Assembly (NCBI RefSeq): GCF_001905125.1
Contig: NZ_LWLE01000013.1
Coordinates: 62,001-126,000, forward strand
Direction: 5' to 3'
Source of the DNA: Streptomyces sp. TSRI0281
GTDB taxonomy: Bacteria; Actinomycetota; Actinomycetes; Streptomycetales; Streptomycetaceae
DNA length: 64,000 bases
The translations under genes were made by a program, and so were the position numbers. Below, in pieces: positions 41,653 to 49,396 of this stretch (position 1 is its first letter; each line of letters starts with the position of its first letter). The notes below the pieces were generated by a model. The model was given only the letters and a program-made list of their open reading frames with translations, had not been told where the DNA came from and did no database searches.

Positions 41653-42758
41653 GACCATCAGACGCTGGCGCTGCTGCTCTTCGGCGCGTTCATCGCCGTG
41701 ACGCTCGGCATCACCACCTGGGTGAGCCGTAACCGGCAGGGTTCCGCAGAGGAGTTCTACGCCGGGGGCGGCTGTTCTCGCCCATGGAGAACGGATTCGC
41801 CATCGGCGGTGATTACCTGTCGGCGGCCTCACTCCTCGGGATCTCCGGGCTGATCGCCCTCTTCGGATACGACGGCATGCTCTACTCGGTGGGCTTCCTG
41901 GTCGCCTGGCTGGTCGTCCTGCTGCTCGTCGCCGAACTCGTCCGCAACTGCGGCCGGTTCACACTCGCGGACGTGGTCGCCGCCCGCATGGCGGAGCGCC
42001 CGGTGCGCGCTGCCGTCGGCACCTCGTCCGTCCCCGTCTACCTGATGACGATCGTGCTCGGGTTCGGGGCGGCGGCGCTCGTCGGGGCGGCGGACGTACG
42101 GGCCTCGAACGCGGCCGGGAACACGGCGGTTCCGCTGCTGGCCCTGGTTCTCGGCGGGGGTGAGGGTTCCACCGGCGGAACGGTTCTCTTCGCGGTCGTC
42201 GCGGCCGTCGCCTTCGCCACCATCCTGGCCGTCGTGGCCGGGATCACGCTTGCCTCCTCCGCCTCCGTCGCCCACGACCTCTACGCCTCGCTCCGGCGTT
42301 CGGGCGTCGAGAAGCGCGGCGAGGTGGCTGTCGCCCGGATCGCCGCCGCCGGTATCGGGGCGGTCGCCATCGCGCTGAGCCTCATGGCCCAGAATCTGAA
42401 CGTGGCCTTCCTGGTGGGTCTGGCCTTCGCCGTGGCAGCCTCGGCGAACCTTCCGGCGCTGCTCTACTCGCTGTTCTGGCGGAACTTCACCACCCGGGGC
42501 GCGGTCTGGGCGGTCTACGGCGGTCTGATCCCCTCCGTCGTCCTCGTGCTGTTCTCCCCGGTCGTCTCCGGGAGCCCCGCCTCCCTGTTCCCCGGGGCCG
42601 ACTTCCAGCTCTTCCCCCTGGAGAACCCGGGACTCGTTTCCATCCCGCTGGGCTTCCTGGCCGGATGGATCGGCACGGTCACCTCACCCGGTCCGCCCGA
42701 CGAGGCCAAGCACGCGGAGACGGAGGTCCGCGCCCTGACAGGGGCGGGTGCGGTGTAG
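41653..42758 (+). pseudogene. Decayed ActP-like sodium:solute (acetate) symporter
   Basis: Three lesions are readable. The N-terminal frame (HQTLALLLFGAFIAVTLGIT, NRQGSAEEFYAGG) has no ATG, GTG or TTG before it. A one-base deletion near 41769 (GGGGGCGGCTG where GGGGGCCGGCTG restores the family) shifts the frame into LFSPMENGFAIGGDYLSAAS. At about 42035-42045 GTSSV jumps straight to PVYLMTIVLGFGAAALVG, removing roughly 165 residues that ActP relatives have there, in frame. The remainder to the stop is well preserved with good codon use, so decay is recent. A continuous 324-residue frame from ATG 41784 could in principle be translated but lacks the core helices. A sequencing error could explain the frameshift but not the deletion. 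Confidence 0.82.
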
Positions 42759-42872
42759 CGGGGGAGCTCAGTCCCGGGCCGTCGCGGTACTGCCTCGGCC
42801 CGGCCTCGGCCGGTCGTACCGGGTCGTGCCGGTCCTCCAGGCCGGGCCGGTCACGACGGGTGATGGGTGGTG

Positions 42873-43550
42873 CTAGGTGCCCGTCGCCCAGGTGTAGCGG
42901 TGTTCCGGGCGGCCCGTCTCGCCGTAACGCAGGGTCAGGCGGACCCGGCCGGTGCGTTCCAGGAGCTTCAGATAGCGCTGGGCCGTCTGGCGGCTCATTC
43001 CGGCGCTTTCCGCGATCTCCTGGGCGGAGAGCGGGTTGTCGGCGGTCCGCAGCGCCTGCCGGACCAGTTCCGCCGTGGTGGGTGAGTGCCCCTTGGGGAG
43101 GTCGGGTTCGCCGGCCGCCCACAGTGCGCCGAAGAGCCGGTCCACCTCCGTCTGCTCGGCCTCGCCGTCTCCGTCGAGGGCGTGGCGCAGTGCCGCGTAC
43201 GCCTCCAGTTTGGTCCGCAGACCCGCGTACGTGAACGGCTTGACCAGGTACTGGAGCGCACCGTGCCGCATCGCCGCCCGGACCGTGGCGACATCGCGTG
43301 CCGCCGTCACCATGATCACGTCGACGTGGTGGCCGAGGCCGCGCAGTTCACGTACCACCGCGAGGCCGTTCCTGTCGGGAAGGTAGTGGTCGAGCAGGAT
43401 CAGGTCCACGGGGACCTCTTCGACCCTGGCGAGGGCGTCGGCCGCGGAGTGGGCCTGCGCGGCCACCCGGAAACCGGGCACCTTGGCGACGTAGGCCGCG
43501 TTGATCTGCGCGACCCGGATGTCGTCGTCCACGACCAGGACCTGGATCAA
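42873..43550 (-). CDS. CitB/DcuR-type response regulator
   Basis: 225 residues. Receiver motifs are VLVVDDDIRVAQ, phospho-Asp in DLILLDHYLPDRNG (about residue 55), Thr in VIMVTAARD and Lys in YLVKPF. The C-terminal DNA-binding part is a winged helix typical of citrate/C4-dicarboxylate regulators (DNPLSAQEIAESAGMSRQTA). Its start overlaps the 3' end of the kinase gene by 4 nt. The usual target, a citrate or dicarboxylate carrier gene, is not next to it. Confidence 0.9.
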   Translation of the reverse strand: MIQVLVVDDDIRVAQINAAYVAKVPGFRVAAQAHSAADALARVEEVPVDLILLDHYLPDRNGLAVVRELRGLGHHVDVIMVTAARDVATVRAAMRHGALQYLVKPFTYAGLRTKLEAYAALRHALDGDGEAEQTEVDRLFGALWAAGEPDLPKGHSPTTAELVRQALRTADNPLSAQEIAESAGMSRQTAQRYLKLLERTGRVRLTLRYGETGRPEHRYTWATGT

Positions 43551-45220
43551 CGGTTCTCTCCTGACGTCGCCGGATGCGCGGGGACCGGTGTGCCGCCCGG
43601 TTCCGGTTCGCTCAGGGCTTCCGGCAGCACGACCGTGAACACCGCTCCGCCGTCCGCGGACTCCGCGACGGCCACCCTGCCGCCCTGGCGCTCGGCCAGC
43701 CGCCGCACCAGCGGAAGTCCCAGACCCCGCTTGCCGTGTGCCGGGAGCTCCTTGGTCGACCAGCCTTCCGTGAAGATCGACTCGTACTGGCCGGGGGGCA
43801 CGCCGGGACCACTGTCATGGACCCGCAGGACCACCGTACGGCCTTCCGTCCGCAGGCCCACCTCGATGCGCGCCTCGGCGGAGCCGGCCGCCGCGTCCAG
43901 GGCGTTGTCGACAAGATTGCCGACGACCGTGACCAGACCCCGGGGGTCCACCAGCCGGTCCGGCAGCAGCGAGCCGGGCGCCATGCGCAGCGAGACACCG
44001 CGCTCCGCGGCGACCGTGGCCTTGCCGACCAGCAGAGCGGCCAGCAGCGGATCGCGTACCTTCTCGGTGACCTGTTCGGCCGTCGCCCGGTGGACCCCGA
44101 CGACCTCGGTGACGAACTCCATGGCGTCCTCGTGCATCTCCAGCTCCAGGAGGCCGAGGAGGGTGTGCAGACGGTTCGCGTGCTCGTGGTCCTGGGCGCG
44201 CAGCGCATCGATCAGGCCACGGGTGGAGTCGAGTTCACGGCCGAGATGTTCGAGCTCCGTGCGGTCGCGCAGGGTCACCACGGCGCCACCGTCGTCCGTG
44301 GGCATCCGATTGGCGAGCAGGACCCGGTTGCCCCGTACGGTCAGGAGATCGTCACCGACGACCCGGCCGGCCAGCACATCCGCGGTCCTCCCGCTGCCCA
44401 GCGCCTCGTCGAGGGGACGGCCGGCGATGTCCGGGCCGAGGCCCAGCAGACGCTGTGCCTCGTCGTTCAGCAGCCGGACGCGCCCCGTCCGGTCCAGGGC
44501 GACCACTCCTTCGCGGATGCTGTGCAGCATGGCCTCGCGTTCCGTCAGGAGCGCGGAGATATCGGAGAACGCCAGGTCATGGGTCTGCCGCTGGAGGCGG
44601 CGGGAGATCAGATAGGCGGCCAGCGCGCCGACGGCCAGTGCTCCGCCCGCGTACGCGAGCAGCCCGGGGATCGCCGCGAGCAGCCGGGCGCGGACGCTGT
44701 CGTACGCGATTCCGACCGAGACCGCCCCGACGACCTGACCGGACGCGTCGAGAAGCGGCACCTTGCCGCGGGCGGAGCGGCCGAGAGTCCCGCTGTCGAT
44801 CTCCATGACGTCCCGGCCCGCGAGCGCCTCGCTGGGGTCGGTGGACACGATCCTGCCGATCCGGTGGGTCTCGGTGTGCGACCAGCGCACTCCTCTGCCG
44901 TCCATGATCACGACGTACTCGGCACCGGTGGCCCGTCTGATCCGCTCGGCCACGGACTGCACAGGGCCTCGCGGCGAGGGCTCCGTGGTGAGGAGGTCCC
45001 GCGCGATCTGCGGCTGGGCCGCCGTGCTCTGGGCGATGGCGAGGGCGCGGCGCATCGCCTGGTCGTCGAGCTGGGCACTGAGCGGGGCCAGGAAGAGGCC
45101 GGTGACCAGCACCGTGACACCGGTGATGATGGTCAGCTGCATCAGCAGCACCTGGGAGAAGACCCGCTTCGGCCAGCCGAACCGGCGCGGTCCCCGGACG
45201 GTGGTCGGTGGGGTGTTCAT
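43547..45220 (-). CDS. CitA/DcuS-type sensor histidine kinase
   Basis: 557 residues. First membrane helix LLMQLTIITGVTVLVTGLFL, then an extracytoplasmic PAS-like sensor of about 130 residues (VVIMDGRGVRWSHTETHRIG), second helix around GLLAYAGGALAVGALAAYLI, a cytoplasmic PAS domain (MLHSIREGVVALDRTGRVRL), a SPOB-type dimerisation His in ALRAQDHEHANRLHTLLGLL, and HATPase_c (VVGNLVDNALDAA, HDSGPGVPPGQ). The ATG at 45220 is used because upstream sequence is low-complexity; TACCGT lies 10 nt before it, compatible with a leaderless start. Sensing citrate or a C4-dicarboxylate is inferred from the family and from the two citrate synthase genes beside it. Confidence 0.9.
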   Translation of the reverse strand: MNTPPTTVRGPRRFGWPKRVFSQVLLMQLTIITGVTVLVTGLFLAPLSAQLDDQAMRRALAIAQSTAAQPQIARDLLTTEPSPRGPVQSVAERIRRATGAEYVVIMDGRGVRWSHTETHRIGRIVSTDPSEALAGRDVMEIDSGTLGRSARGKVPLLDASGQVVGAVSVGIAYDSVRARLLAAIPGLLAYAGGALAVGALAAYLISRRLQRQTHDLAFSDISALLTEREAMLHSIREGVVALDRTGRVRLLNDEAQRLLGLGPDIAGRPLDEALGSGRTADVLAGRVVGDDLLTVRGNRVLLANRMPTDDGGAVVTLRDRTELEHLGRELDSTRGLIDALRAQDHEHANRLHTLLGLLELEMHEDAMEFVTEVVGVHRATAEQVTEKVRDPLLAALLVGKATVAAERGVSLRMAPGSLLPDRLVDPRGLVTVVGNLVDNALDAAAGSAEARIEVGLRTEGRTVVLRVHDSGPGVPPGQYESIFTEGWSTKELPAHGKRGLGLPLVRRLAERQGGRVAVAESADGGAVFTVVLPEALSEPEPGGTPVPAHPATSGENR

Positions 45221-45366
45221 CGTACGAACGGTAGAGCCAGCTCCCGCCCTTCCGGAAATCTCGCCGGATGACGCTTCGCGGGACGGGCTCCGGACGGGCT
45301 CGGGGCGGCCCCGGACAGCTCCGGACGGCTTTGGGCCGGAAGGCTCCGGATGCCTTCGCCGCACGA

Positions 45367-46788
45367 CTACCGGGGCGGATCCTCCCCGTGTCCTTCCCCT
45401 GGGGCCGGTGTGGGCAACGGCTGCGGCGGGCGGGGGCCTCCGTACTGTCCACTGGGCCGCATCCGCAGTGGGCGTTCCGCGTACTCCTCCAGCGCATGGG
45501 CGATCCAGCCCGCCGTGCGGGACACCGCGAACACCGTCTCGCCCGCCTCCGCCGGCATGCCGCAGGAGACCGAGAGGACAGCGAGGGCCAGGTCGATATT
45601 GGCGTGCAGGGGGGTGTGCCGGGCTGTCGTGCTCACCACATCACGGGCCGCCGCCAGTGCGTCGGCCGCCTGTGGCACCTTCTCCAGCAGGGCGAACAGG
45701 GTCCGGCCACGGGGGTCCTCACCCGTGTACAGCCGGTGTCCCAGCCCCGGAATCCGGCGGCCGGTCCGGAGATGATCGGCGACGACCGGGGCCGCGCCGC
45801 CCCGGTCCACGACCTCCGTCAGCATCCGGTGGGCCAGGCCGCTCGCGGCGCCGTGCAACGGCCCCTCCAGAACGCCGAGACCTGCGGAGACCACGGCGTA
45901 CGGATGGGCGTGGGCGGACGCGGCGACCCGGGCGGCCAGTGTCGAGGCCGCCAGGTCATGGTCGATCAGCAGGACCAGGGCCGTGTCCAGCACCGCGAGC
46001 GACGCCGGGTCGGCGGGCCGCGCGGTGAGCCTGGGCCACAGCTGCCGGGCGAGCGTGCCGGAGCCCCCCTCGTCCCGCTCGCCGTTCTCGTCCCGCTCGG
46101 CGCCCTCGCCCGGCTTCGCGCCCCCGATCACCGGAAGTGCGCCCACCAGAGTGGGAATCAGGCTGCGGGCGCTGCTGAGCACCGCGCGGGGCGACAGATC
46201 GAACCGCAGCGGGTCCGCGGCCGCCGCGGCGATCACCGCCACCCGCAGCCGGTCCGTCGAGCCGCTGTGCGCGGGCAGTGCGCCGACCGCCCGGCGCGCC
46301 GCGGCGAGCGCCTCGGCGGGTGCGTTGAAGCGCACCCCCGGCCGGAGCTCACCCGTCCACAGCCACTCGGCGACCTCCTCGTAGCCGTACTCCCGGGCCA
46401 GCTCGGTCGCGTCGACCCCGCGGAAGTAGTACCGGTCCTGCTCGATGAGGGTGATGCCGGTACGGAAGACGAGATCGTTCCCGGCCGGTGTGTGCTCGCG
46501 CCGCCCCGTACGACGGACCAGGGCCTCGACCTCGACGGCGTCGAACGTGCTGCCGCGCCCGCCGGGGGCGCGCACGCTGCTCAGCTGGCCCCTGCTGACG
46601 TACGCGTACACCGTTTCGGGCTTCACGCCCAGCAGTTCGGCGGTCTCCCGTGTGGTGAGCCGTCGCCCTTCGGCCGCGCCCTCCTGCTCGGAGCGGGAGC
46701 CGGGGCCGAACCGCGAGCCGGTGTCGCGGCCGGAGCCGGAGCCCGAGGCGTGCGCTGCTTGATCCGTCATGGTGCCCACCGTATCCAT
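45367..46788 (-). CDS. Citrate synthase-like protein with N-terminal MerR-type HTH
   Basis: About 473 residues. A Gly/Ser-rich leader is followed by a MerR/excisionase helix-turn-helix (LTTRETAELLGVKPETVYAY, about residues 45-90, with the beta-wing SVRAPGGRGSTF). The rest is citrate synthase: RDTGITLIEQ-like FRTGITLIEQDRYYFRGVDA, His in LEGPLHGAAS, His in IPGLGHRLY and Asp in HANIDLALA, so the catalytic trio is retained. A 20-residue acidic insertion lies near residue 245. ATG 46788 has GAGGA 4 nt upstream; ATG 46770 is an alternative. A DNA-binding enzyme that reports citrate or acetyl-CoA status is a reasonable inference, with the adjacent repeats as candidate sites. Confidence 0.88.
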   Translation of the reverse strand: MDTVGTMTDQAAHASGSGSGRDTGSRFGPGSRSEQEGAAEGRRLTTRETAELLGVKPETVYAYVSRGQLSSVRAPGGRGSTFDAVEVEALVRRTGRREHTPAGNDLVFRTGITLIEQDRYYFRGVDATELAREYGYEEVAEWLWTGELRPGVRFNAPAEALAAARRAVGALPAHSGSTDRLRVAVIAAAAADPLRFDLSPRAVLSSARSLIPTLVGALPVIGGAKPGEGAERDENGERDEGGSGTLARQLWPRLTARPADPASLAVLDTALVLLIDHDLAASTLAARVAASAHAHPYAVVSAGLGVLEGPLHGAASGLAHRMLTEVVDRGGAAPVVADHLRTGRRIPGLGHRLYTGEDPRGRTLFALLEKVPQAADALAAARDVVSTTARHTPLHANIDLALAVLSVSCGMPAEAGETVFAVSRTAGWIAHALEEYAERPLRMRPSGQYGGPRPPQPLPTPAPGEGHGEDPPR

Positions 46789-46819
46789 GCATTCCTCAGC
46801 TTCCATCGATGCACACGCA

Positions 46820-46877
46820 TTGATTCAATCAATATTGACAGGAATTAAGTCAAGCATGGACAGTCGAATCAATATTG
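46820..46877. promoter_or_regulatory. AT-rich repeat cluster in the divergent citrate synthase promoter
   Basis: AATCAATATTG occurs twice exactly 40 bp apart (46827-46837 and 46867-46877). TTGATTCAATCAA (46820-46832) is a perfect palindrome around its central C, and TTGAC/GTCAA form an inverted repeat at 46835-46853. These elements lie in the 114-nt gap between the two divergent citrate synthase genes. Confidence 0.65.
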
Positions 46878-46902
46878 GGAGTCACGGAAAAGAGATCCTG
46901 AG

Positions 46903-48066
46903 ATGCCGGCCACGACCCACAGCACCGCCCCCCTCGACGTACCCCGCGGCCTCGCGGGCGTCGTCGTCACCGACACCGCTCTCGGCGACGTACGCGGGCG
47001 CGAAGGCTTCTACCACTACCGCCAGTACTCGGCGATCGAGCTGGCGCGGACCCGCAGCTTCGAGGACGTCTGGTACCTGATGTTCCACGGCGAGCTGCCC
47101 GACCGGGCCGCCCGCGCCGACTTCGCCGCCCGCACCGCGGCCCTTCGCCCACTGCCCGCCGAGGTACGCGGGGCGCTGCCCGCCATCGCCCGCGCGGGCG
47201 CGGTCTCGGGCCCGCTCGCCGGACTGCGCACCGCGCTCTCCCTGCTCGGGGCCTCGGCCGGATTCCGCCCGTTGTACGACATCGGGGCCCCGAGCCGCCG
47301 CGACGACGCCCTCGCCGCCTGCGCCGCCGTACCCACCGTGCTCACCGCCCTGTACCGGCTCGGCCAGGGCCTCGAACCGGTGGAGCCGCGCGAGGACCTG
47401 CCCTACGCCGCGAACTACCTGTACATGCTCACCGGCGCGGAACCGGCCGCCGCGCACGTCAGGGCGGTCGAGCAGTACCTCATCTCCACCGTCGACCACG
47501 GCTTCAACGCCTCGACGTTCACCGGCCGGGTCGTGGCCTCCACCGGCGCCGACATGGCCGCCTGCCTGGTCGCCGCCGTCGGCGCGCTCTCCGGGCCGCT
47601 GCACGGCGGAGCGCCCAGCCGGGCCCTGGACACGCTGGACGCGATCGGCACCCCGGACCGTATCGACGGCTGGATCCGCAAACAGGTCCTCTCGGGCGCA
47701 CGCATCATGGGCTTCGGCCACCCCGTCTACCGCACCGAGGACCCGCGCTCCCGCATGTTGAGGGGCATCGCCCAGGGCTTCGGCGGCCCGCTCGTCGACT
47801 TCGCCGTCGAGGTGGAACGACAGGTCGAGGCCATCCTCGCCGAGCTCAAGCCGGGACGGGAGCTGCACACCAACGTGGAGTTCTACGCCGGGGTCGTCAT
47901 GGAGCTCTGCGGGCTGCCGCGCGAGATGTTCACGCCCACCTTCTGCGCGGCGCGCGTGGTCGGCTGGAGCGCCAATATCCTGGAGCAGGCGGAGGACTCG
48001 AAGATCATCCGCCCGGCGGCCCGCTACGTCGGTACGCCTCCGCCGCAGCCGGTCCCGGCACCCTGA
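46903..48066 (+). CDS. Citrate synthase family enzyme
   Basis: 387 residues, normal length for the compact bacterial (type I-like) citrate/2-methylcitrate synthases that condense acetyl- or propionyl-CoA with oxaloacetate. Catalytic His residues are visible in GALSGPLHGGAPSRAL (about residue 232) and MGFGHPVYRTEDPRS (about 270). The acidic catalyst position reads NVEFYAG, with Glu where the usual motif has Asp (NVDFYSG). RVVGWSANILEQ near the C-terminus binds CoA/oxaloacetate. It is divergent from the HTH-fused homologue and 23 nt upstream of a CobW GTPase gene. A weak ribosome site only. Confidence 0.88.
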   Translation: MPATTHSTAPLDVPRGLAGVVVTDTALGDVRGREGFYHYRQYSAIELARTRSFEDVWYLMFHGELPDRAARADFAARTAALRPLPAEVRGALPAIARAGAVSGPLAGLRTALSLLGASAGFRPLYDIGAPSRRDDALAACAAVPTVLTALYRLGQGLEPVEPREDLPYAANYLYMLTGAEPAAAHVRAVEQYLISTVDHGFNASTFTGRVVASTGADMAACLVAAVGALSGPLHGGAPSRALDTLDAIGTPDRIDGWIRKQVLSGARIMGFGHPVYRTEDPRSRMLRGIAQGFGGPLVDFAVEVERQVEAILAELKPGRELHTNVEFYAGVVMELCGLPREMFTPTFCAARVVGWSANILEQAEDSKIIRPAARYVGTPPPQPVPAP

Positions 48067-48089
48067 CGACATTCCGAGGAAGGCCCCCG

Positions 48090-49316
48090 TTGACCCCGCC
48101 CCGCACCCCGCAGATCCCGGTCGTCGTCCTCGCGGGCTTCCTGGGATCCGGCAAGACCACGCTGCTCAACCACCTGCTCCGCAACCGGGCCGGCAACCGG
48201 ATCGGCGTGATCGTCAATGACTTCGGGGCCATCGAGATCGACGCCATGACCGTCGCGGGGCAGGTCGGCTCGACGGTCTCGCTCGGCAACGGCTGTCTGT
48301 GCTGCGCCGTCGACGCGAGCGAACTCGACACCTTCCTGGAGACGCTGACGCGGCCCTCCGCCCGCCTCGATGTGATCGTCATCGAGGCGAGCGGCCTCGC
48401 CGAACCCCAGGAGCTCGTACGGATGCTGCTGGCCAGCGACAACCCGCACATCCTGTACGGGGGACTGGTCGAGGTCGTCGACGCCGCCGAGTTCGACCGG
48501 ACCAGGGAACGCCACCCGGAGATCGTCCGCCATCTCGCCGTCGCCGATCTCGTCGTGCTGAACAAGACCGACCGGGTGGACGGGGCGGAGCACGAGCGGC
48601 TGCGCGCGGAAGTCGCGGCCCTCGGCAGCCGGGCGGCCGTCATCTCCGCCGTTCACGGCCGGATCGACCCCGAGCTGCTCTTCGACCCCGCGGTGCGGCC
48701 GGATGCCGAGGAGAAGGCCCGTCAGCTCACCTTCGAGGATCTGCTCCTCGACGCGTGCGAGCCGGGGGAGGAGGGGCACACGAGCCATCTGCACGCCGCG
48801 TACGAGAGCGTCGCCTTCACCTCCGACGGGCCGATGGACCCCCGCCGGTTCCTCGCGTTCCTCGACTCCAGGCCCGAGGGCCTCTACCGGATCAAGGGGT
48901 TCGCCGACTTCGGCGAAGGTGACCGGGCGAACAAGTACGCCCTGCACGCGGTGGGCAGGTTCCTGCGCTTCGTTCCGCGGCCCTGGGCCCGGGGCGAGCG
49001 GCGGCTCACCCAGCTGGTCCTGATCGGCTCGGGCATCGACGCCGAGGCCCTGCACAAGGAACTCACCGACTGCCGCGTGCCCGCCGATACGGCGAACGTC
49101 CCTCACGATGCCCGGGACACCTCACCGGGCGCCGGGCCGCACGACGCGCATCACGACACGTGGCAGGACGCACACCACGACGCCCGGCAGGACGCGCATC
49201 ACGACGCGTCGCGCACCGGGTCCCAGGATCACGTGGACCGTGAGCGTCAGGAGCACCATGAGCGCAGCATGTGGGGCGTCCTGAGGTACGTACAACAGCC
49301 GGCCGACGCGGACTGA
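48090..49316 (+). CDS. CobW/COG0523 GTP-dependent metal chaperone with His-rich tail
   Basis: 408 residues. G1 loop GFLGSGKTTLLNHL (about residue 16), the metal-binding CxCC in GNGCLCCAVD (about 68), ESGG-equivalent VIEASGLAEPQEL and G4 NKTD. The CobW C-terminal domain follows (LYRIKGFADFGEGDRANKYA). The last 80 residues include three copies of an eight-residue DAHHD unit and further His, a typical zinc or nickel/cobalt reservoir. The TTG start is preceded by GAGGAAGG. Close spacing with citrate synthase suggests an operon. No zinc-uptake regulator (Zur) box was recognised. Confidence 0.87.
   Translation: MTPPRTPQIPVVVLAGFLGSGKTTLLNHLLRNRAGNRIGVIVNDFGAIEIDAMTVAGQVGSTVSLGNGCLCCAVDASELDTFLETLTRPSARLDVIVIEASGLAEPQELVRMLLASDNPHILYGGLVEVVDAAEFDRTRERHPEIVRHLAVADLVVLNKTDRVDGAEHERLRAEVAALGSRAAVISAVHGRIDPELLFDPAVRPDAEEKARQLTFEDLLLDACEPGEEGHTSHLHAAYESVAFTSDGPMDPRRFLAFLDSRPEGLYRIKGFADFGEGDRANKYALHAVGRFLRFVPRPWARGERRLTQLVLIGSGIDAEALHKELTDCRVPADTANVPHDARDTSPGAGPHDAHHDTWQDAHHDARQDAHHDASRTGSQDHVDRERQEHHERSMWGVLRYVQQPADAD
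49143..49214 (+). repeat. 24-bp tandem repeat, three copies, in the CobW gene
   Basis: Three consecutive 24-base units (49143-49166, 49167-49190, 49191-49214) encode DAHHDTWQ, DAHHDARQ and DAHHDASR. The in-frame duplication extends the His-rich metal-binding tail. Confidence 0.85.
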
Positions 49317-49370
49317 GGGCTGTCCCGCAGTCCTCCGGCGGGCCGGGGGACTGCGGGAGGACCAGCCCTC
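49315..49370. terminator. Bidirectional terminator between cobW-like gene and parC
   Basis: Inner 15-bp stem (49324-49338 with 49343-49357, one T-G wobble, CGGG loop) and an outer 8-bp stem (GAGGGCTG with CAGCCCTC) separated by a small bulge. Confidence 0.8.
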
Positions 49371-49396
49371 GGCCCGGTGGCCGGCCGCCGGGCCGG

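Noticed and set aside
41784..42758. Intact 324-residue transporter gene
   Set aside because: The reading frame is only the remnant of a larger symporter: start, one base and about 165 internal residues are missing.
42759..42872. Terminator between the symporter remnant and the CitB-type regulator gene
   Set aside because: GC-rich with several imperfect CCGGTC/GGCCGG pairings, but no clean stem as at the other convergent junctions.
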